Positions 16,336 to 26,385 of a DNA stretch of 64,000 nucleotides are shown in pieces (the first letter of the stretch is position 1; every line of letters begins with the position of its first letter). Source of the DNA: Pseudomonas sp. LB-090624 (GTDB taxonomy: Bacteria; Pseudomonadota; Gammaproteobacteria; Pseudomonadales; Pseudomonadaceae); assembly GCF_003205205.1 (NCBI RefSeq), contig NZ_QJRL01000017.1, positions 45,582 to 109,581 of the forward strand, in the 5' to 3' direction. A program made the position numbers and the translations under genes. The notes under the pieces are model-generated. The model was not told the DNA's origin. It searched no databases and was given only the letters and a program-made list of their open reading frames with translations.

Positions 16336-18018
16336 ATGTTGCAGACTCGCATCATCAAGCCCGCCGAGGGCGCCTACGCCTACCCATTGCTGATCAAGCG
16401 CCTGCTGATGTCTGGCAGCCGCTATGAAAAGACCCGTGAAATCGTCTACCGCGATCAGATTCGGCTCACTTATCCACAGCTCAACGAGCGCATCGCCCGC
16501 TTGGCCAACGTGCTGACCGAGGCCGGGGTCAAGGCCGGTGACACCGTGGCGGTGATGGACTGGGACAGCCACCGCTACCTGGAGTGTATGTTCGCCATCC
16601 CGATGATCGGTGCAGTGGTGCACACCATCAACGTACGCTTGTCGCCCGAGCAAATCCTCTACACCATGAACCATGCCGAAGACCGCGTGGTGCTGGTCAA
16701 TAGTGACTTCGTCGGCCTCTACCAAGGCATTGCCGGGCAGTTGACCACCGTCGACAAGACCCTGCTGCTGACCGATGGCCCGGACAAAACTGCCGAGCTG
16801 CCCAACCTGGTCGGCGAATACGAGCAACTGCTGGCCGCCGCCAGCCCGCGCTACGACTTCCAGGACTTCGACGAAAACTCGGTGGCCACCACCTTCTACA
16901 CCACCGGCACCACCGGCAACCCCAAGGGTGTGTATTTCAGCCACCGGCAACTGGTGCTGCATACGTTGGCCGAAGCCTCGGTGACCGGCAGTATCGACAG
17001 CGTGCGCCTGTTGGGCAGTAATGATGTGTACATGCCGATCACGCCGATGTTCCACGTTCATGCCTGGGGCATCCCCTACGCCGCCACCATGCTTGGCATG
17101 AAGCAGGTCTACCCTGGCCGCTACGAGCCAGACATGCTGGTCAGGCTGTGGCGCGAAGAGAAGGTCACCTTCTCCCATTGTGTGCCGACCATCCTGCAAA
17201 TGCTGCTCAACTGCCCGAACGCCCAAGGCCAGGATTTCGCCGGCTGGAAAATCATCATCGGCGGCAGTTCGCTCAACCGTTCGCTGTACCAGGCTGCGCT
17301 GGCTCGCGGCATTCAGCTGACCGCGGCGTATGGCATGTCCGAAACCTGCCCGCTGATTTCCGCCGCGCACCTGAACGACGAACTGCAGGCCGGGAGCGAG
17401 GACGAGCGCATCACGTACCGCATCAAGGCCGGTGTGCCGGTCCCGCTGGTCGAGGCAGCCATCGTCGACGGCGACGGCAACTTCCTGCCCGCCGATGGCG
17501 AAACCCAGGGCGAGCTGGTGCTACGAGCCCCTTGGCTGACCATGGGCTACTTCAAGGAGCCGGAAAAAAGCGAGGAGCTGTGGCAGGGCGGCTGGCTACA
17601 CACCGGAGATGTCGCCACCCTCGACGGCATGGGCTACATCGACATCCGCGACCGCATCAAGGATGTGATCAAGACGGGAGGCGAGTGGATCTCCTCGCTC
17701 GACCTGGAAGACTTGATCAGCCGCCATCCTGCCGTGCGCGAAGTGGCGGTGGTGGGAGTGGCCGACCCGCAATGGGGTGAGCGGCCGTTTGCCCTGCTGG
17801 TGGTGCGCGATGGCCAGGCCATCGACGCCAAGGCATTGAAGGAACACCTCAAGCCATTTGTCGAGGAAGGTCACATCAACAAATGGGCAATTCCAAGCCA
17901 GATCGCCGTTGTTACTGAAATTCCCAAGACCAGTGTCGGCAAGCTCGACAAGAAACGCATCCGCCAGGACATCGTCCAATGGCAGGCCAGCAACAGCGCG
18001 TTCCTGTCCACGCTGTGA
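16336..18018 (+). CDS. medium/long-chain acyl-CoA synthetase (AMP-forming)
   Basis: This 560-residue ANL-superfamily enzyme activates a carboxylic acid to its CoA thioester through an acyl-adenylate. The P-loop-like motif YTTGTTGNPKGV lies near residue 190, the AYGMSETCP motif is in the middle, and a C-terminal subdomain contains GEWISSLDLE and the catalytic lysine motif TSVGKLDKK. It resembles the AlkK-type medium-chain group. The ATG at 16336 follows AAAGGGA, whereas the frame is open from 16303. It is followed by a perfect 13-bp hairpin and then by DUF1302 and DUF1329 genes. Chain length preference is inferred. Confidence 0.88.
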   Translation: MLQTRIIKPAEGAYAYPLLIKRLLMSGSRYEKTREIVYRDQIRLTYPQLNERIARLANVLTEAGVKAGDTVAVMDWDSHRYLECMFAIPMIGAVVHTINVRLSPEQILYTMNHAEDRVVLVNSDFVGLYQGIAGQLTTVDKTLLLTDGPDKTAELPNLVGEYEQLLAAASPRYDFQDFDENSVATTFYTTGTTGNPKGVYFSHRQLVLHTLAEASVTGSIDSVRLLGSNDVYMPITPMFHVHAWGIPYAATMLGMKQVYPGRYEPDMLVRLWREEKVTFSHCVPTILQMLLNCPNAQGQDFAGWKIIIGGSSLNRSLYQAALARGIQLTAAYGMSETCPLISAAHLNDELQAGSEDERITYRIKAGVPVPLVEAAIVDGDGNFLPADGETQGELVLRAPWLTMGYFKEPEKSEELWQGGWLHTGDVATLDGMGYIDIRDRIKDVIKTGGEWISSLDLEDLISRHPAVREVAVVGVADPQWGERPFALLVVRDGQAIDAKALKEHLKPFVEEGHINKWAIPSQIAVVTEIPKTSVGKLDKKRIRQDIVQWQASNSAFLSTL

Positions 18019-18022
18019 CCGC

Positions 18023-18058
18023 CATGCGGGTCGCGCACGTCGGAACGCGACCCGCATG
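18023..18058 (+). terminator. 13-bp hairpin after acyl-CoA ligase
   Basis: The perfect stem CATGCGGGTCGCG / CGCGACCCGCATG with a 10-base loop follows the ligase stop codon. There is no T-run. It could reduce read-through into the DUF1302 gene. Confidence 0.55.
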
Positions 18059-18350
18059 CTAGAGGGTCTGGCGCCTTGCCAAATGGCGAAAATGCGCCAT
18101 CCTAATGCACTGCCAACGCGCAAACGGAGCACATTTACAGCGAGTTGGCGGCATGGAGCGCAAATCACACTTTAGAGGGATCAAGCGCCTGTGCCTTGCT
18201 GGCTATAGTCGGGGCCAGGGGATTTTCAGGAATGGGGGACGGCGACACGCGCAAGCCGTGTCGCCGCAGGTCAAAGCCTGCAAACCGGTCGCTCGGGCCG
18301 TTCTTGAAAGGACTCACTGCCATAACAATAAAGTACATGGAGTAGCGTCG
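18059..18350 (+). promoter_or_regulatory. long upstream region of the DUF1302 gene with a stable hairpin
   Basis: This 290-base stretch holds no gene I can support. It contains a perfect 9-bp stem-loop, GGCGACACG / CGTGTCGCC, at 18241-18265, about 85 bases before the DUF1302 start. It should contain the promoter of the DUF1302-DUF1329 pair, perhaps the target of the MalT-like regulator downstream. No regulator site is assigned. Confidence 0.4.
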
Positions 18351-20237
18351 ATGAAATCTGCAAACCTGTTCTGGCGCCGGGCCAAGTTGCCCTTGGCGGT
18401 CAGCCTTGCTTCCACGCTCGCAAGTCCTGCTTTCGCTGTCAGTTTCAACATCGGTGAAATCGAAGGCCAGTTCGACTCGTCGCTCTCCATCGGCGCCAGC
18501 TGGTCGACCGCCAACCCCAACAAGAACCTGATCGGGGTGAACAACGGCGGCAAGGGCCTGTCGCAGACCTCCGACGATGGCCACCTTAACTTCAAGAAGG
18601 GCGAAACCTTCTCGAAAATCTTCAAGGGCATCCATGACCTGGAACTGAAGTACGGCGATACCGGCGTGTTCGTGCGCGGCAAGTACTGGTACGACTTCGA
18701 GCTGAAGGACGAAGGCCGCGAGTTCAAGGACATCAGTGACTCCAACCGCAAGGAAGGCGCCAAGTCGTCCGGTGCCGAGTTGCTCGACGCCTTCGTGTAC
18801 CACAATTATTCCATCGGCGATCAGCCGGGCTCGGTACGCTTCGGCAAGCAGGTGGTGAGCTGGGGCGAAAGTACCTTCATCGGCGGCGGCATCAACTCGA
18901 TCAACCCCATCGACGTGTCGGCGTTCCGCCGCCCTGGGGCCGAGATCAAGGAAGGCCTGATCCCGGTCAACATGTTCTATATCTCGCAAAGCCTTACCGA
19001 CAACCTGTCGGCCGAGGCCTTCTATCAGATCGAGTGGGACCAGACGGTTGTTGATAACTGCGGTACGTTCTTCTCGCAGCCGGACATCATCGCAGACGGT
19101 TGCACCGATAACCTGCGCGTACTCAACAGCAGCCGGACAGTGCCGGGTGCGGCTCAGCAGTTTCTCGCCACCCAAGGCGTGAACATCAACGAAGAGGGCG
19201 TGATGGTGCGCCGTGGCGCCGACCGCGATGCACGCGACAGCGGGCAATTCGGTATGGCCATGCGCTACATGTTCGAGCCGCTGGACACCGAGTTCGGTGC
19301 CTACTTCATGAACTACCACAGCCGTGCCCCGATCTTCAGCGCCACCGGCGCACCGGCTTCGGTGTTCTCCGGTATCGCTGGCCTGCCGGCGCAGCTGCGG
19401 GCCTTGGCGCCACTGATCGTGGCGGGTAACTCGCAATACTTCGTCGAGTACCCGGAAGACATTCGTCTGTACGGCTTGAGCTTCTCCACCACGTTGCCAA
19501 CCGGCACCGCATGGAGCGGCGAAATCAGCTACCGGCCCAACGCCCCGGTGCAGTTGAACACCACCGATATCCTGTTTGCCGGTGTTCGTCCGTTGGGCGG
19601 CGCACTGACCAACGCTTCGCTGTTGACCGGTACTCCTGGCCAGGACCTTCACGGCTATCGCCGCAAGGAAATCACCCAGTTCCAGACTACCCTCACGCAC
19701 TTCTTTGACCAGGTGATGGGCGCCAGCCGCATGACGGTGGTGGGCGAGGTGGGTGTCACCCACGTGGGCGGCCTGGAGAACGCCCACGATACTCGCTACG
19801 GTCGCGACCCGGTATTCGGCCCCGGCCCACTGCCTTCCACCGGTGGTGCAGATACCTGCCAGGCACTCAACGGCAGCACCATCGGCGGTGCCGGTGCCGG
19901 TGCATCGACCACCAACCTGAACCGCAAGTGCGAGAACGACGGCTACACCACCAGCACCTCGTGGGGCTACCGGGCTCGCGTCATCTGGGACTACAACGAC
20001 GTGTTCGCCGGGGTCAACCTCAAGCCAAGCGTGGCCTGGTCGCATGACGTTTCCGGCTACTCGCCTGGCCCTGGCGGCAACTTCGAGGAAGGCCGCAAGG
20101 CGGTCAGCCTGGGCCTGGACGCCGAGTACCAGAACACCTACACGGCTAGCCTGTCGTACACCAACTTCTTCGACGGCAAGTACAGCACCGTGGATGACCG
20201 CGACTTTGTTGCGCTCAGCTTCGGCGTGAACTTCTAA
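18351..20237 (+). CDS. DUF1302 family outer-membrane protein
   Basis: This 628-residue protein has a Sec signal peptide ending ASPAFA near residue 30. The mature part is rich in alternating hydrophobic residues, glycines and aromatics, and its final residues LSFGVNF end in phenylalanine as outer-membrane beta-barrels do. It matches the DUF1302 family, which is almost always encoded next to DUF1329. The pair is often linked to hydrophobic-substrate or alcohol metabolism and to RND-type lipid transporters. The ATG at 18351 is preceded by GGAG at 18339-18342. Transport of a hydrophobic compound across the outer membrane is inference. Confidence 0.85.
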   Translation: MKSANLFWRRAKLPLAVSLASTLASPAFAVSFNIGEIEGQFDSSLSIGASWSTANPNKNLIGVNNGGKGLSQTSDDGHLNFKKGETFSKIFKGIHDLELKYGDTGVFVRGKYWYDFELKDEGREFKDISDSNRKEGAKSSGAELLDAFVYHNYSIGDQPGSVRFGKQVVSWGESTFIGGGINSINPIDVSAFRRPGAEIKEGLIPVNMFYISQSLTDNLSAEAFYQIEWDQTVVDNCGTFFSQPDIIADGCTDNLRVLNSSRTVPGAAQQFLATQGVNINEEGVMVRRGADRDARDSGQFGMAMRYMFEPLDTEFGAYFMNYHSRAPIFSATGAPASVFSGIAGLPAQLRALAPLIVAGNSQYFVEYPEDIRLYGLSFSTTLPTGTAWSGEISYRPNAPVQLNTTDILFAGVRPLGGALTNASLLTGTPGQDLHGYRRKEITQFQTTLTHFFDQVMGASRMTVVGEVGVTHVGGLENAHDTRYGRDPVFGPGPLPSTGGADTCQALNGSTIGGAGAGASTTNLNRKCENDGYTTSTSWGYRARVIWDYNDVFAGVNLKPSVAWSHDVSGYSPGPGGNFEEGRKAVSLGLDAEYQNTYTASLSYTNFFDGKYSTVDDRDFVALSFGVNF

Positions 20238-20262
20238 GCACACAGATCCAGGACGACAAGAC

Positions 20263-21627
20263 ATGAACAAGACCAGAAGTCTGCTGCAAGCCGGTGTGCT
20301 GGGCCTGTCCCTGCTGGCGACCAGCGTCATGGCTGCGGTATCCGCCGACGAGGCGGCCAAGCTGGGCAGCACCTTGACCCCGATGGGTGCCGAGAAGGCC
20401 GGTAACGCCGATGGATCGATCGGGCCATGGGAGCCGCTGTCGAAGACCGCAGGCAGTGTCGACGGCAAGGGCTTCCTGGCCGACCCGTACGGCAGTGAAA
20501 AGCCGCTGTTCACCATCACCGCCCAGAACGCCGAGCAGTACAAGGACAAGCTTTCGCCGGGCCAGTTGGCGATGCTCAAGCGTTACCCCGACACCTTCAA
20601 GATCCCGGTATTCAAGACCCACCGCGGTTCCACGGTGCCTGCCGATGTATTCGCCGCCATCAAGGAAAACGCCACCAAGACCACCTTGGTGGAGGGCGGC
20701 AACGGCCTGAACAATTTCCGCACCGCCGTGCCGTTCCCCATCCCGAAAACCGGCCTGGAAGTGATCTGGAACCACATCACCCGCTACCGCGGCGGCAGCG
20801 TCAGCCGCCTGGTGACCCAGGCCACGCCGCAGCAGAACGGCTCGTTCAACCCGGTGTATTTCTCTGACCAGTTCGTCTTCCGCGACAAGATGAAGGATTA
20901 CGACCCGAACAACCCGGGCAACATCCTGTTCTACTTCAAGCAGGAAGTGACCGCACCCGCGCGCCTGGCCGGTACCGTGCTGCTGGTCCATGAAACCCTT
21001 GACCAGGTGAAGGAGCCGCGCAAGGCGTGGATCTACAACGCCGGCCAGCGCCGCGTGCGCCAGGCGCCGCAAGTGTCGTACGACGGCCCGGGTACTGCCG
21101 CGGACGGCCTGCGAACTTCAGACAACCTGGACATGTTCAACGGCGCGCCAGACCGCTATGACTGGAAGCTGGAAGGCAAGAAGGAGCTGTACATCGCCTC
21201 CAACGCCTTCAAGCTCGATGACCCCAAGCTCAAGTACGCTGACATCATCAAGGCCGGGCACATCAACCAGGACCTGACTCGTTACGAGCTGCGCCGCGTC
21301 TGGCATGTGGTCGCAACGCTCAAGCCGGGCCAGCGGCATATCTATGCCAAGCGCGACTTCTATATCGACGAGGACACCTGGCAGGCTGCGGTGATCGACC
21401 AGTACGACGGCCGTGGCCAGCTGTGGCGCGTGTCCGAGGCGCATGCCCAGGCCTACTACAACGTCGAGGTACCCTGGTACACCCTGGAAGCCATCTATGA
21501 CCTGCAGTCCGGTCGTTACCTGGCCCTGGGCATGAAGAACGAAGAGAAGCGTGCGTACGACTTCGGCTTCAGCGCCAGCAAGGCCGACTTCCAGCCAGCA
21601 GCGCTGCGCCAGTCGGGTATTCGCTAA
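20263..21627 (+). CDS. DUF1329 family periplasmic protein
   Basis: This 454-residue protein has a Sec signal peptide ending SVMAAVSA (about residue 28). The mature part matches DUF1329, thought to have a LolB-like fold that could carry lipophilic molecules. Conserved blocks WNHITRYRG, WIYNAGQRRVRQAP and YDWKLEGKKELY are visible. It begins 25 bases after the DUF1302 stop and ends before a strong terminator, so the two form one transcript. A role as periplasmic partner of the DUF1302 barrel is inferred from constant co-occurrence. Confidence 0.87.
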   Translation: MNKTRSLLQAGVLGLSLLATSVMAAVSADEAAKLGSTLTPMGAEKAGNADGSIGPWEPLSKTAGSVDGKGFLADPYGSEKPLFTITAQNAEQYKDKLSPGQLAMLKRYPDTFKIPVFKTHRGSTVPADVFAAIKENATKTTLVEGGNGLNNFRTAVPFPIPKTGLEVIWNHITRYRGGSVSRLVTQATPQQNGSFNPVYFSDQFVFRDKMKDYDPNNPGNILFYFKQEVTAPARLAGTVLLVHETLDQVKEPRKAWIYNAGQRRVRQAPQVSYDGPGTAADGLRTSDNLDMFNGAPDRYDWKLEGKKELYIASNAFKLDDPKLKYADIIKAGHINQDLTRYELRRVWHVVATLKPGQRHIYAKRDFYIDEDTWQAAVIDQYDGRGQLWRVSEAHAQAYYNVEVPWYTLEAIYDLQSGRYLALGMKNEEKRAYDFGFSASKADFQPAALRQSGIR

Positions 21628-21659
21628 GCTGAACGCACTCGACGCTGTGTGATCCCCAG

Positions 21660-21688
21660 AACGCCCCGGCTTGCCGGGGCGTTTTTTT
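21660..21688 (+). terminator. Rho-independent terminator
   Basis: The stem AACGCCCCGG / CCGGGGCGTT is followed by a run of seven T residues. It ends the DUF1302-DUF1329 transcript before the regulator gene. Confidence 0.92.
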
Positions 21689-21899
21689 GTTTTCCTGCTC
21701 CTGGCTTTTCGCGGGCCAGGCAATCAACCTGCTGAATACCTCTCCAAACCCTCGTTCCAGCCCTTGTCCATCGGCCATGTTGCTTTTTGTCGCAGTCTTT
21801 TCTGAGGCAATTGTTCCCATCATCTTCAAATGCGCCGCGTTAACGGCTAGTCTCGCAAGCATCCATATGCCGTAGTCTTCCACCCAGAATGAGCCGGCC

Positions 21900-24617
21900 A
21901 TGACTGATCTGTCCCGTACGCATGGATTCGCCAGTCAGGCCCTGGGCCTGCTGGACGGGCGTTTCTTCCGGCCGCCCCTGCCGGATGGCCATGTGCCGCG
22001 CGTGCGCTTGTGCCAGCGGCTGAATGCCGGTTTGGGCGGGCGCCTGCTGCTGGTCAATGCGCCGGCAGGTTTTGGTAAAAGCTCCTTGGCCATCGAATTC
22101 TGCGAAGCACTGCCCGAGCACTGGCGCAGCCTGTGGCTGGGCCTGAGCCAGCGCGATGCCGACCCTGGACGCTTCCTCGAGCGGCTGCTCGAAGGCCTGC
22201 AACAGTACTGCCCGGCACTTGGCGGCCAGGCCATGGGCCTGCTGAAGATGCGCCAGCGCCACCAGCCGTTCGCCTTCGAAGAATGGCTCGACGGCCTGCT
22301 CGACGAGCTGGCGCTTTACCTGCAAGCCGATACGCCCTTGCTGCTGGTGCTGGACGACTATCACTTGGCCCAGGGGCCGGTACTTGACCGGTGCCTGCAG
22401 TTCTTCCTCAATCACTTGCCTCCCGGCCTGGTGTTGCTGGTCACTAGCCGACAACGTCCAGACTGGCACCTGGCGCGCCTGCGCCTGTCACGGCAACTGG
22501 TCGAGCTCAACGAACAGGAACTGCGCCTCACCCCCGAGGAGTCTTTGGCGGTAATCGGCCGCCAGCCCACCGGGCTGCGTGGCCAGGCGCTTGATAACCT
22601 GATCCAGCGCAGCGACGGCTGGGTGGCCGGGCTGCGCTTCTGGCAGCTGGCGGCCAGCGACAGCGCTGACGAACAGGCCTTGCCCCAGGCGCTGCACGGT
22701 GGCGAGGGCCTGATCCGCGACTACCTGCTCGAAGAAGTCATCGACATGCTACCCGCGGATGTACAGGCCTTCCTGTACGAAACCGCCTGCCAGGAGCGCT
22801 TCTGTGCCTCGCTGTGCGACGCCGTGCGCGGCGCTCACGACAGCGCCGCGATCCTGCGCTTCCTGCAGGCGCACCAGGTGTTCCTGGTGCCGCTGGACGA
22901 GCATGGTCAATGGTTCCGTTATCACCACTTGTTCTCCGACTTGCTGCGCAGCCGCCAGGCCAGCGAACCACTGGCCGGCCTGCACCTGCGCGCGTGCCGC
23001 TGGTTCGAAGCCCAGGGGCTGCTGGACGAGGCGGTGGAGCAGGCGCTGCGTGCCGGCCACCTCGATGTCGCCGCCGACCTGGTGCAGAGCCTGTCCGAGG
23101 AACAACTGCTGGCCGAACAGAACGTCGGCATGCTGCTGCGCTGGAAGATGGACCTGCCCGACAGCCTGTTGATCAGTACGCCGCGGTTGATCGTGCTGTA
23201 CAGCTGGGCGTTGGGCCTGGCTTGTCAGCTGGACGCGGCCGAAGAGCTGGCCGGTTACCTCAGCCGCTTCCTGCCCGCGCCCTCGGCGACCGCGCAAAAG
23301 TCGATGCTGGCGCAGTGGCTGGCACTGAGCGGGGTCATCGCCCGTGGCCGGGGTGACCGCGAGCGCACCCTGGCCTATTGCGGCGAAGCGTTGCAGAGCT
23401 TGCCGAGCAAGCGTTATGGCCAACGCCTGGTGTGTTTGTCGACACTGTCCAACCTGGCCATTGCCGATGGCGACTTCTGGCGCGCACGCGGGTGGAATCG
23501 TGAGGCGCTGGAGCTGGCTCAGCGGGTTGGCAACCCGTTGTTCGAGGCGTTGGCCCATTACGACCGCGCACGGGTGCTACACGCCCGTGGCGAAGTGCTG
23601 CGCGCCCTGGACGAAGTGCGCCAAGGCTTGCAGCGCCTGCAAGGGCTTTCGGCGCAGCGCCTGTATGCCGTGCGCGCACGCCTGACGCTGTATGAAGGCT
23701 ACCTGCTGGTCTCGCGCCTGCAACCGGCCCAAGGCCGTGCACGCTTGCGCGCAGGGCTGGGTGAGGCGCGGGCCTGTCGGGATATCAGCGTGCTTATCGG
23801 CCATTGCGTGATTGCCACGCTCGATGGCCGGGAAGGGCACTTTGCCGAGGCTTTTGCCGAGCTGGCCGAGGCTGAGCGGCTGATGCACATCTGGGACGTG
23901 CCGCCGGTCTATTACTTGGCCATGATCACCTTGGTCAAATGCGAACTGTGGTTGGCCCAGGGCCGCACCGACCTGGCCGAGTCGTGGCTGCTACGCCTGG
24001 GCCAGACCTATGGCGGTGAGCAGCCGGCGGCAGCGCCAGAGTTTCACCCGCTGCTGCCGCTGCACATTGCCTTGCAACAAGCGTTGCTCGAGCGTGTTCA
24101 GTCACGTCGTGATGACGCCGTCAAACGCCTGGTTGGCCTGGCCGAGCATGGCCAGGCCAGTGGCGGCATGATGCTTGCCGTCAGTGCTCTGAGCCAATGG
24201 CTGGTGTTGTTGCTGGACGAAGGCCGGCACGGCCAGGCGGCGCAATTGTTGCCACCGCTGCTGGAGGCAGCTCGCGGCGGTGTGCTGCAGCCCTTCCAGG
24301 CGCTGTTGGAAAAGCACCCGCAATGGCTTCACGAGCAGCTGCAGTCAGGAAGCCATTGCCCGGTTCAGGCAGAACTGCTCAAACGCCTGCCGCCACTGCC
24401 AAGTGCGGGCGCCGGGACCGGTGAGGCGTTGAGCGGTCGCGAACTGGCTGTGCTCGAGCTGATCGCCCAAGGTTGCTCCAACCAGCAGATCAGCGAGCGC
24501 CTGTTCATTTCCCTGCACACGGTAAAAACCCACGCCAGCCATATCAACAGCAAGCTGGGCGTGGAGCGGCGTACCCAGGCGGTGGCCAAGGCCAAATCCC
24601 TGGGGCTGCTGGCTTGA
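21900..24617 (+). CDS. MalT-type large ATP-binding LuxR regulator
   Basis: This 905-residue protein has the layout of MalT/LAL regulators. An N-terminal NTPase has a Walker A motif (APAGFGKSS near residues 52-60) and a Walker B-like LLLVLDDYH. A long helical, TPR-like region occupies the centre. The C-terminal LuxR helix-turn-helix has LSGRELAVLELIAQG and LFISLHTVKTHASHI. Such proteins integrate a small ligand and ATP to activate transcription. It stands directly downstream of the DUF1302-DUF1329 genes and after their terminator, so it is the natural candidate to control them and the acyl-CoA ligase. The ligand is unknown. Confidence 0.9.
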   Translation: MTDLSRTHGFASQALGLLDGRFFRPPLPDGHVPRVRLCQRLNAGLGGRLLLVNAPAGFGKSSLAIEFCEALPEHWRSLWLGLSQRDADPGRFLERLLEGLQQYCPALGGQAMGLLKMRQRHQPFAFEEWLDGLLDELALYLQADTPLLLVLDDYHLAQGPVLDRCLQFFLNHLPPGLVLLVTSRQRPDWHLARLRLSRQLVELNEQELRLTPEESLAVIGRQPTGLRGQALDNLIQRSDGWVAGLRFWQLAASDSADEQALPQALHGGEGLIRDYLLEEVIDMLPADVQAFLYETACQERFCASLCDAVRGAHDSAAILRFLQAHQVFLVPLDEHGQWFRYHHLFSDLLRSRQASEPLAGLHLRACRWFEAQGLLDEAVEQALRAGHLDVAADLVQSLSEEQLLAEQNVGMLLRWKMDLPDSLLISTPRLIVLYSWALGLACQLDAAEELAGYLSRFLPAPSATAQKSMLAQWLALSGVIARGRGDRERTLAYCGEALQSLPSKRYGQRLVCLSTLSNLAIADGDFWRARGWNREALELAQRVGNPLFEALAHYDRARVLHARGEVLRALDEVRQGLQRLQGLSAQRLYAVRARLTLYEGYLLVSRLQPAQGRARLRAGLGEARACRDISVLIGHCVIATLDGREGHFAEAFAELAEAERLMHIWDVPPVYYLAMITLVKCELWLAQGRTDLAESWLLRLGQTYGGEQPAAAPEFHPLLPLHIALQQALLERVQSRRDDAVKRLVGLAEHGQASGGMMLAVSALSQWLVLLLDEGRHGQAAQLLPPLLEAARGGVLQPFQALLEKHPQWLHEQLQSGSHCPVQAELLKRLPPLPSAGAGTGEALSGRELAVLELIAQGCSNQQISERLFISLHTVKTHASHINSKLGVERRTQAVAKAKSLGLLA

Positions 24618-24777
24618 AGCTGGCCCCGTAGTTCATTGCCCGCTAAAGTGATGGCGTGAGGCCATGGTTTGTGGCCGGCAATGCTCTACCCCTCATCTTT
24701 CCCGACCGGCTGCCGATACAGCGATCGGTGGCATCGCCTCGCGCGATTTTTCAATCATTCCAAGGCAGGTCGTGTTG

Positions 24778-26385
24778 ATGCTGCAGTACGGGCAAAAGAG
24801 CTTTCTGATCGTCGACGATTTTACCGACTTTCGCACGTCGACCCGTTCCATGTTGCGTGAGTTGGGGGTGCGCGACGTTGACACCGCCGACAGCGGCGAG
24901 CAGGCGCTGCGCATGTGCGCGCAAAAGCGCTATGACGTCATCCTGCAGGACTTCCACCTCGGCGACGGCAAGAAGAACGGCCAGCAGGTGCTGGAAGACC
25001 TGATCATCGACAAGCACATCAGCCATGAGTGCGTGTTCATCATGGTCACGGCCGAGAGCAGCCAGGCCATTGTCCTTAGCGCCATCGAGCACGAGCCCGA
25101 CGCCTACCTGACCAAGCCATTCAACCGGGTTGGCCTGGCCCAGCGTGTCGAGAAACTGTTCCAGCGCAAGACACTGCTCAAGCCGATCCTGCAGGCGCTC
25201 GACCGCCACCGCCCGGGCGAAGTGCTGGCGGCTTGCGCCGAGCTGTGCAAGAGGGACCCGCGCCTGGCCCCGCTGTGCCTGCGTTACCGGGCCGATGCCT
25301 TGCGCAACCTCAACCGTTTCGAGGAGCTGGAAAAATTCCTCAAGGCGATCCTGGCCAGCCGCCCGCAGCCGTGGGTTTACGCGGCCTTGGGGGCGCTGAT
25401 GCACAAGCGTGGCCAGAATGCCCAGGCCCAGGGCGTGTACGAACAGGCACTCAAGGCGTTTCCGATCATGCCGAGCCTTTACGACGGCATGGCCGAAGTC
25501 CTGGTAGCCCAGGGTGAAACCAAACGCGCCCAGAGCCTGCTTGAAGAGGCCGTGCGCCTGTCGCCGCTGTCGGTGCGCCGGCAATCGACGCTGGGCAAGC
25601 TGGCGCTGGAAAACGAAGATTTCGAGAGTGCCTCGAAAGCGTTCCGCCATGCGGTGAACCAAGGGCAGAGCTCGCGCTACAAGGATGCCGAGAACAACCT
25701 TGGCCTGGTGCAGGCGCTGATGAGCAAGAATGCGGGCTTTGGCCTCGACGCCCGAACCCGGGTCGAGATCAACACCACGCTCAGCGAAGTGGCCAAGGAA
25801 AACCCCGAGGATCAGGGCTTGCAGGTACGTGCGCGGATGATGAAAGCCGCCAGCCTGTTGCAGGCCGGTGACCCGGAAACGGCGGCCAAGCTGACCGAGC
25901 AGGCGATTCAGCGCCTGGACAAGATGAACCAGTTCTTCTCGGTCGATTCAGCCCTGACCGTTGCCGCGCAATTGCAGGCGATGGGGCAGGAAGCTGCCGC
26001 GATCGGCGTGCTGAAAAGCTGTGTGGAAAGTTATGGCGATGACCCCAAGGTCATGGAAAGAGTGGGCAAGCTGACGGACGACCCCAGTGTGCTCAACGCC
26101 ATCACCGAAGCGGTCACCCTCAATCGCCAGGGGGTGCGCAGTTACCAGGGAGGGCAGCTCGGCGAGGCGCTGCAACTGTTCCGCAAGGCACTGGGTTTAC
26201 AGCCGAAGAACATCAGCATCGCCCTCAACACCGCCCAGGCGCTGCTGCGCATCGGTGGTGACGACCCTCAGCCCGCGATCATGCAGGAATGCCGCGACGC
26301 CTTGACCAGCGTGGCCGGTATCCCTGCCAGCGACAATCGCTATGACCGTTACCGCAAACTGCACATCCGAGTGTTCGGCGCATGA
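24778..26385 (+). CDS. response regulator with TPR output
   Basis: This 535-residue protein starts with a receiver domain: acidic pair D13-D14, phospho-acceptor D58, T91 and K113. About 400 residues of helical TPR-like repeats follow, with visible repeats at roughly 200-330 and 440-510. There is no DNA-binding domain, so output is probably protein-protein interaction. The frame is open from 24664, but the ATG at 24778 gives the start of the receiver. The stop overlaps the next gene, a small histidine kinase, by the ATGA junction, so they are a coupled pair. Confidence 0.88.
   Translation: MLQYGQKSFLIVDDFTDFRTSTRSMLRELGVRDVDTADSGEQALRMCAQKRYDVILQDFHLGDGKKNGQQVLEDLIIDKHISHECVFIMVTAESSQAIVLSAIEHEPDAYLTKPFNRVGLAQRVEKLFQRKTLLKPILQALDRHRPGEVLAACAELCKRDPRLAPLCLRYRADALRNLNRFEELEKFLKAILASRPQPWVYAALGALMHKRGQNAQAQGVYEQALKAFPIMPSLYDGMAEVLVAQGETKRAQSLLEEAVRLSPLSVRRQSTLGKLALENEDFESASKAFRHAVNQGQSSRYKDAENNLGLVQALMSKNAGFGLDARTRVEINTTLSEVAKENPEDQGLQVRARMMKAASLLQAGDPETAAKLTEQAIQRLDKMNQFFSVDSALTVAAQLQAMGQEAAAIGVLKSCVESYGDDPKVMERVGKLTDDPSVLNAITEAVTLNRQGVRSYQGGQLGEALQLFRKALGLQPKNISIALNTAQALLRIGGDDPQPAIMQECRDALTSVAGIPASDNRYDRYRKLHIRVFGA

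Noticed and set aside
18165..20579. An 804-codon open frame antisense to the DUF1302 gene
   Set aside because: The plus-strand protein has a signal peptide, a family match and a ribosome binding site. The antisense frame has none of these.
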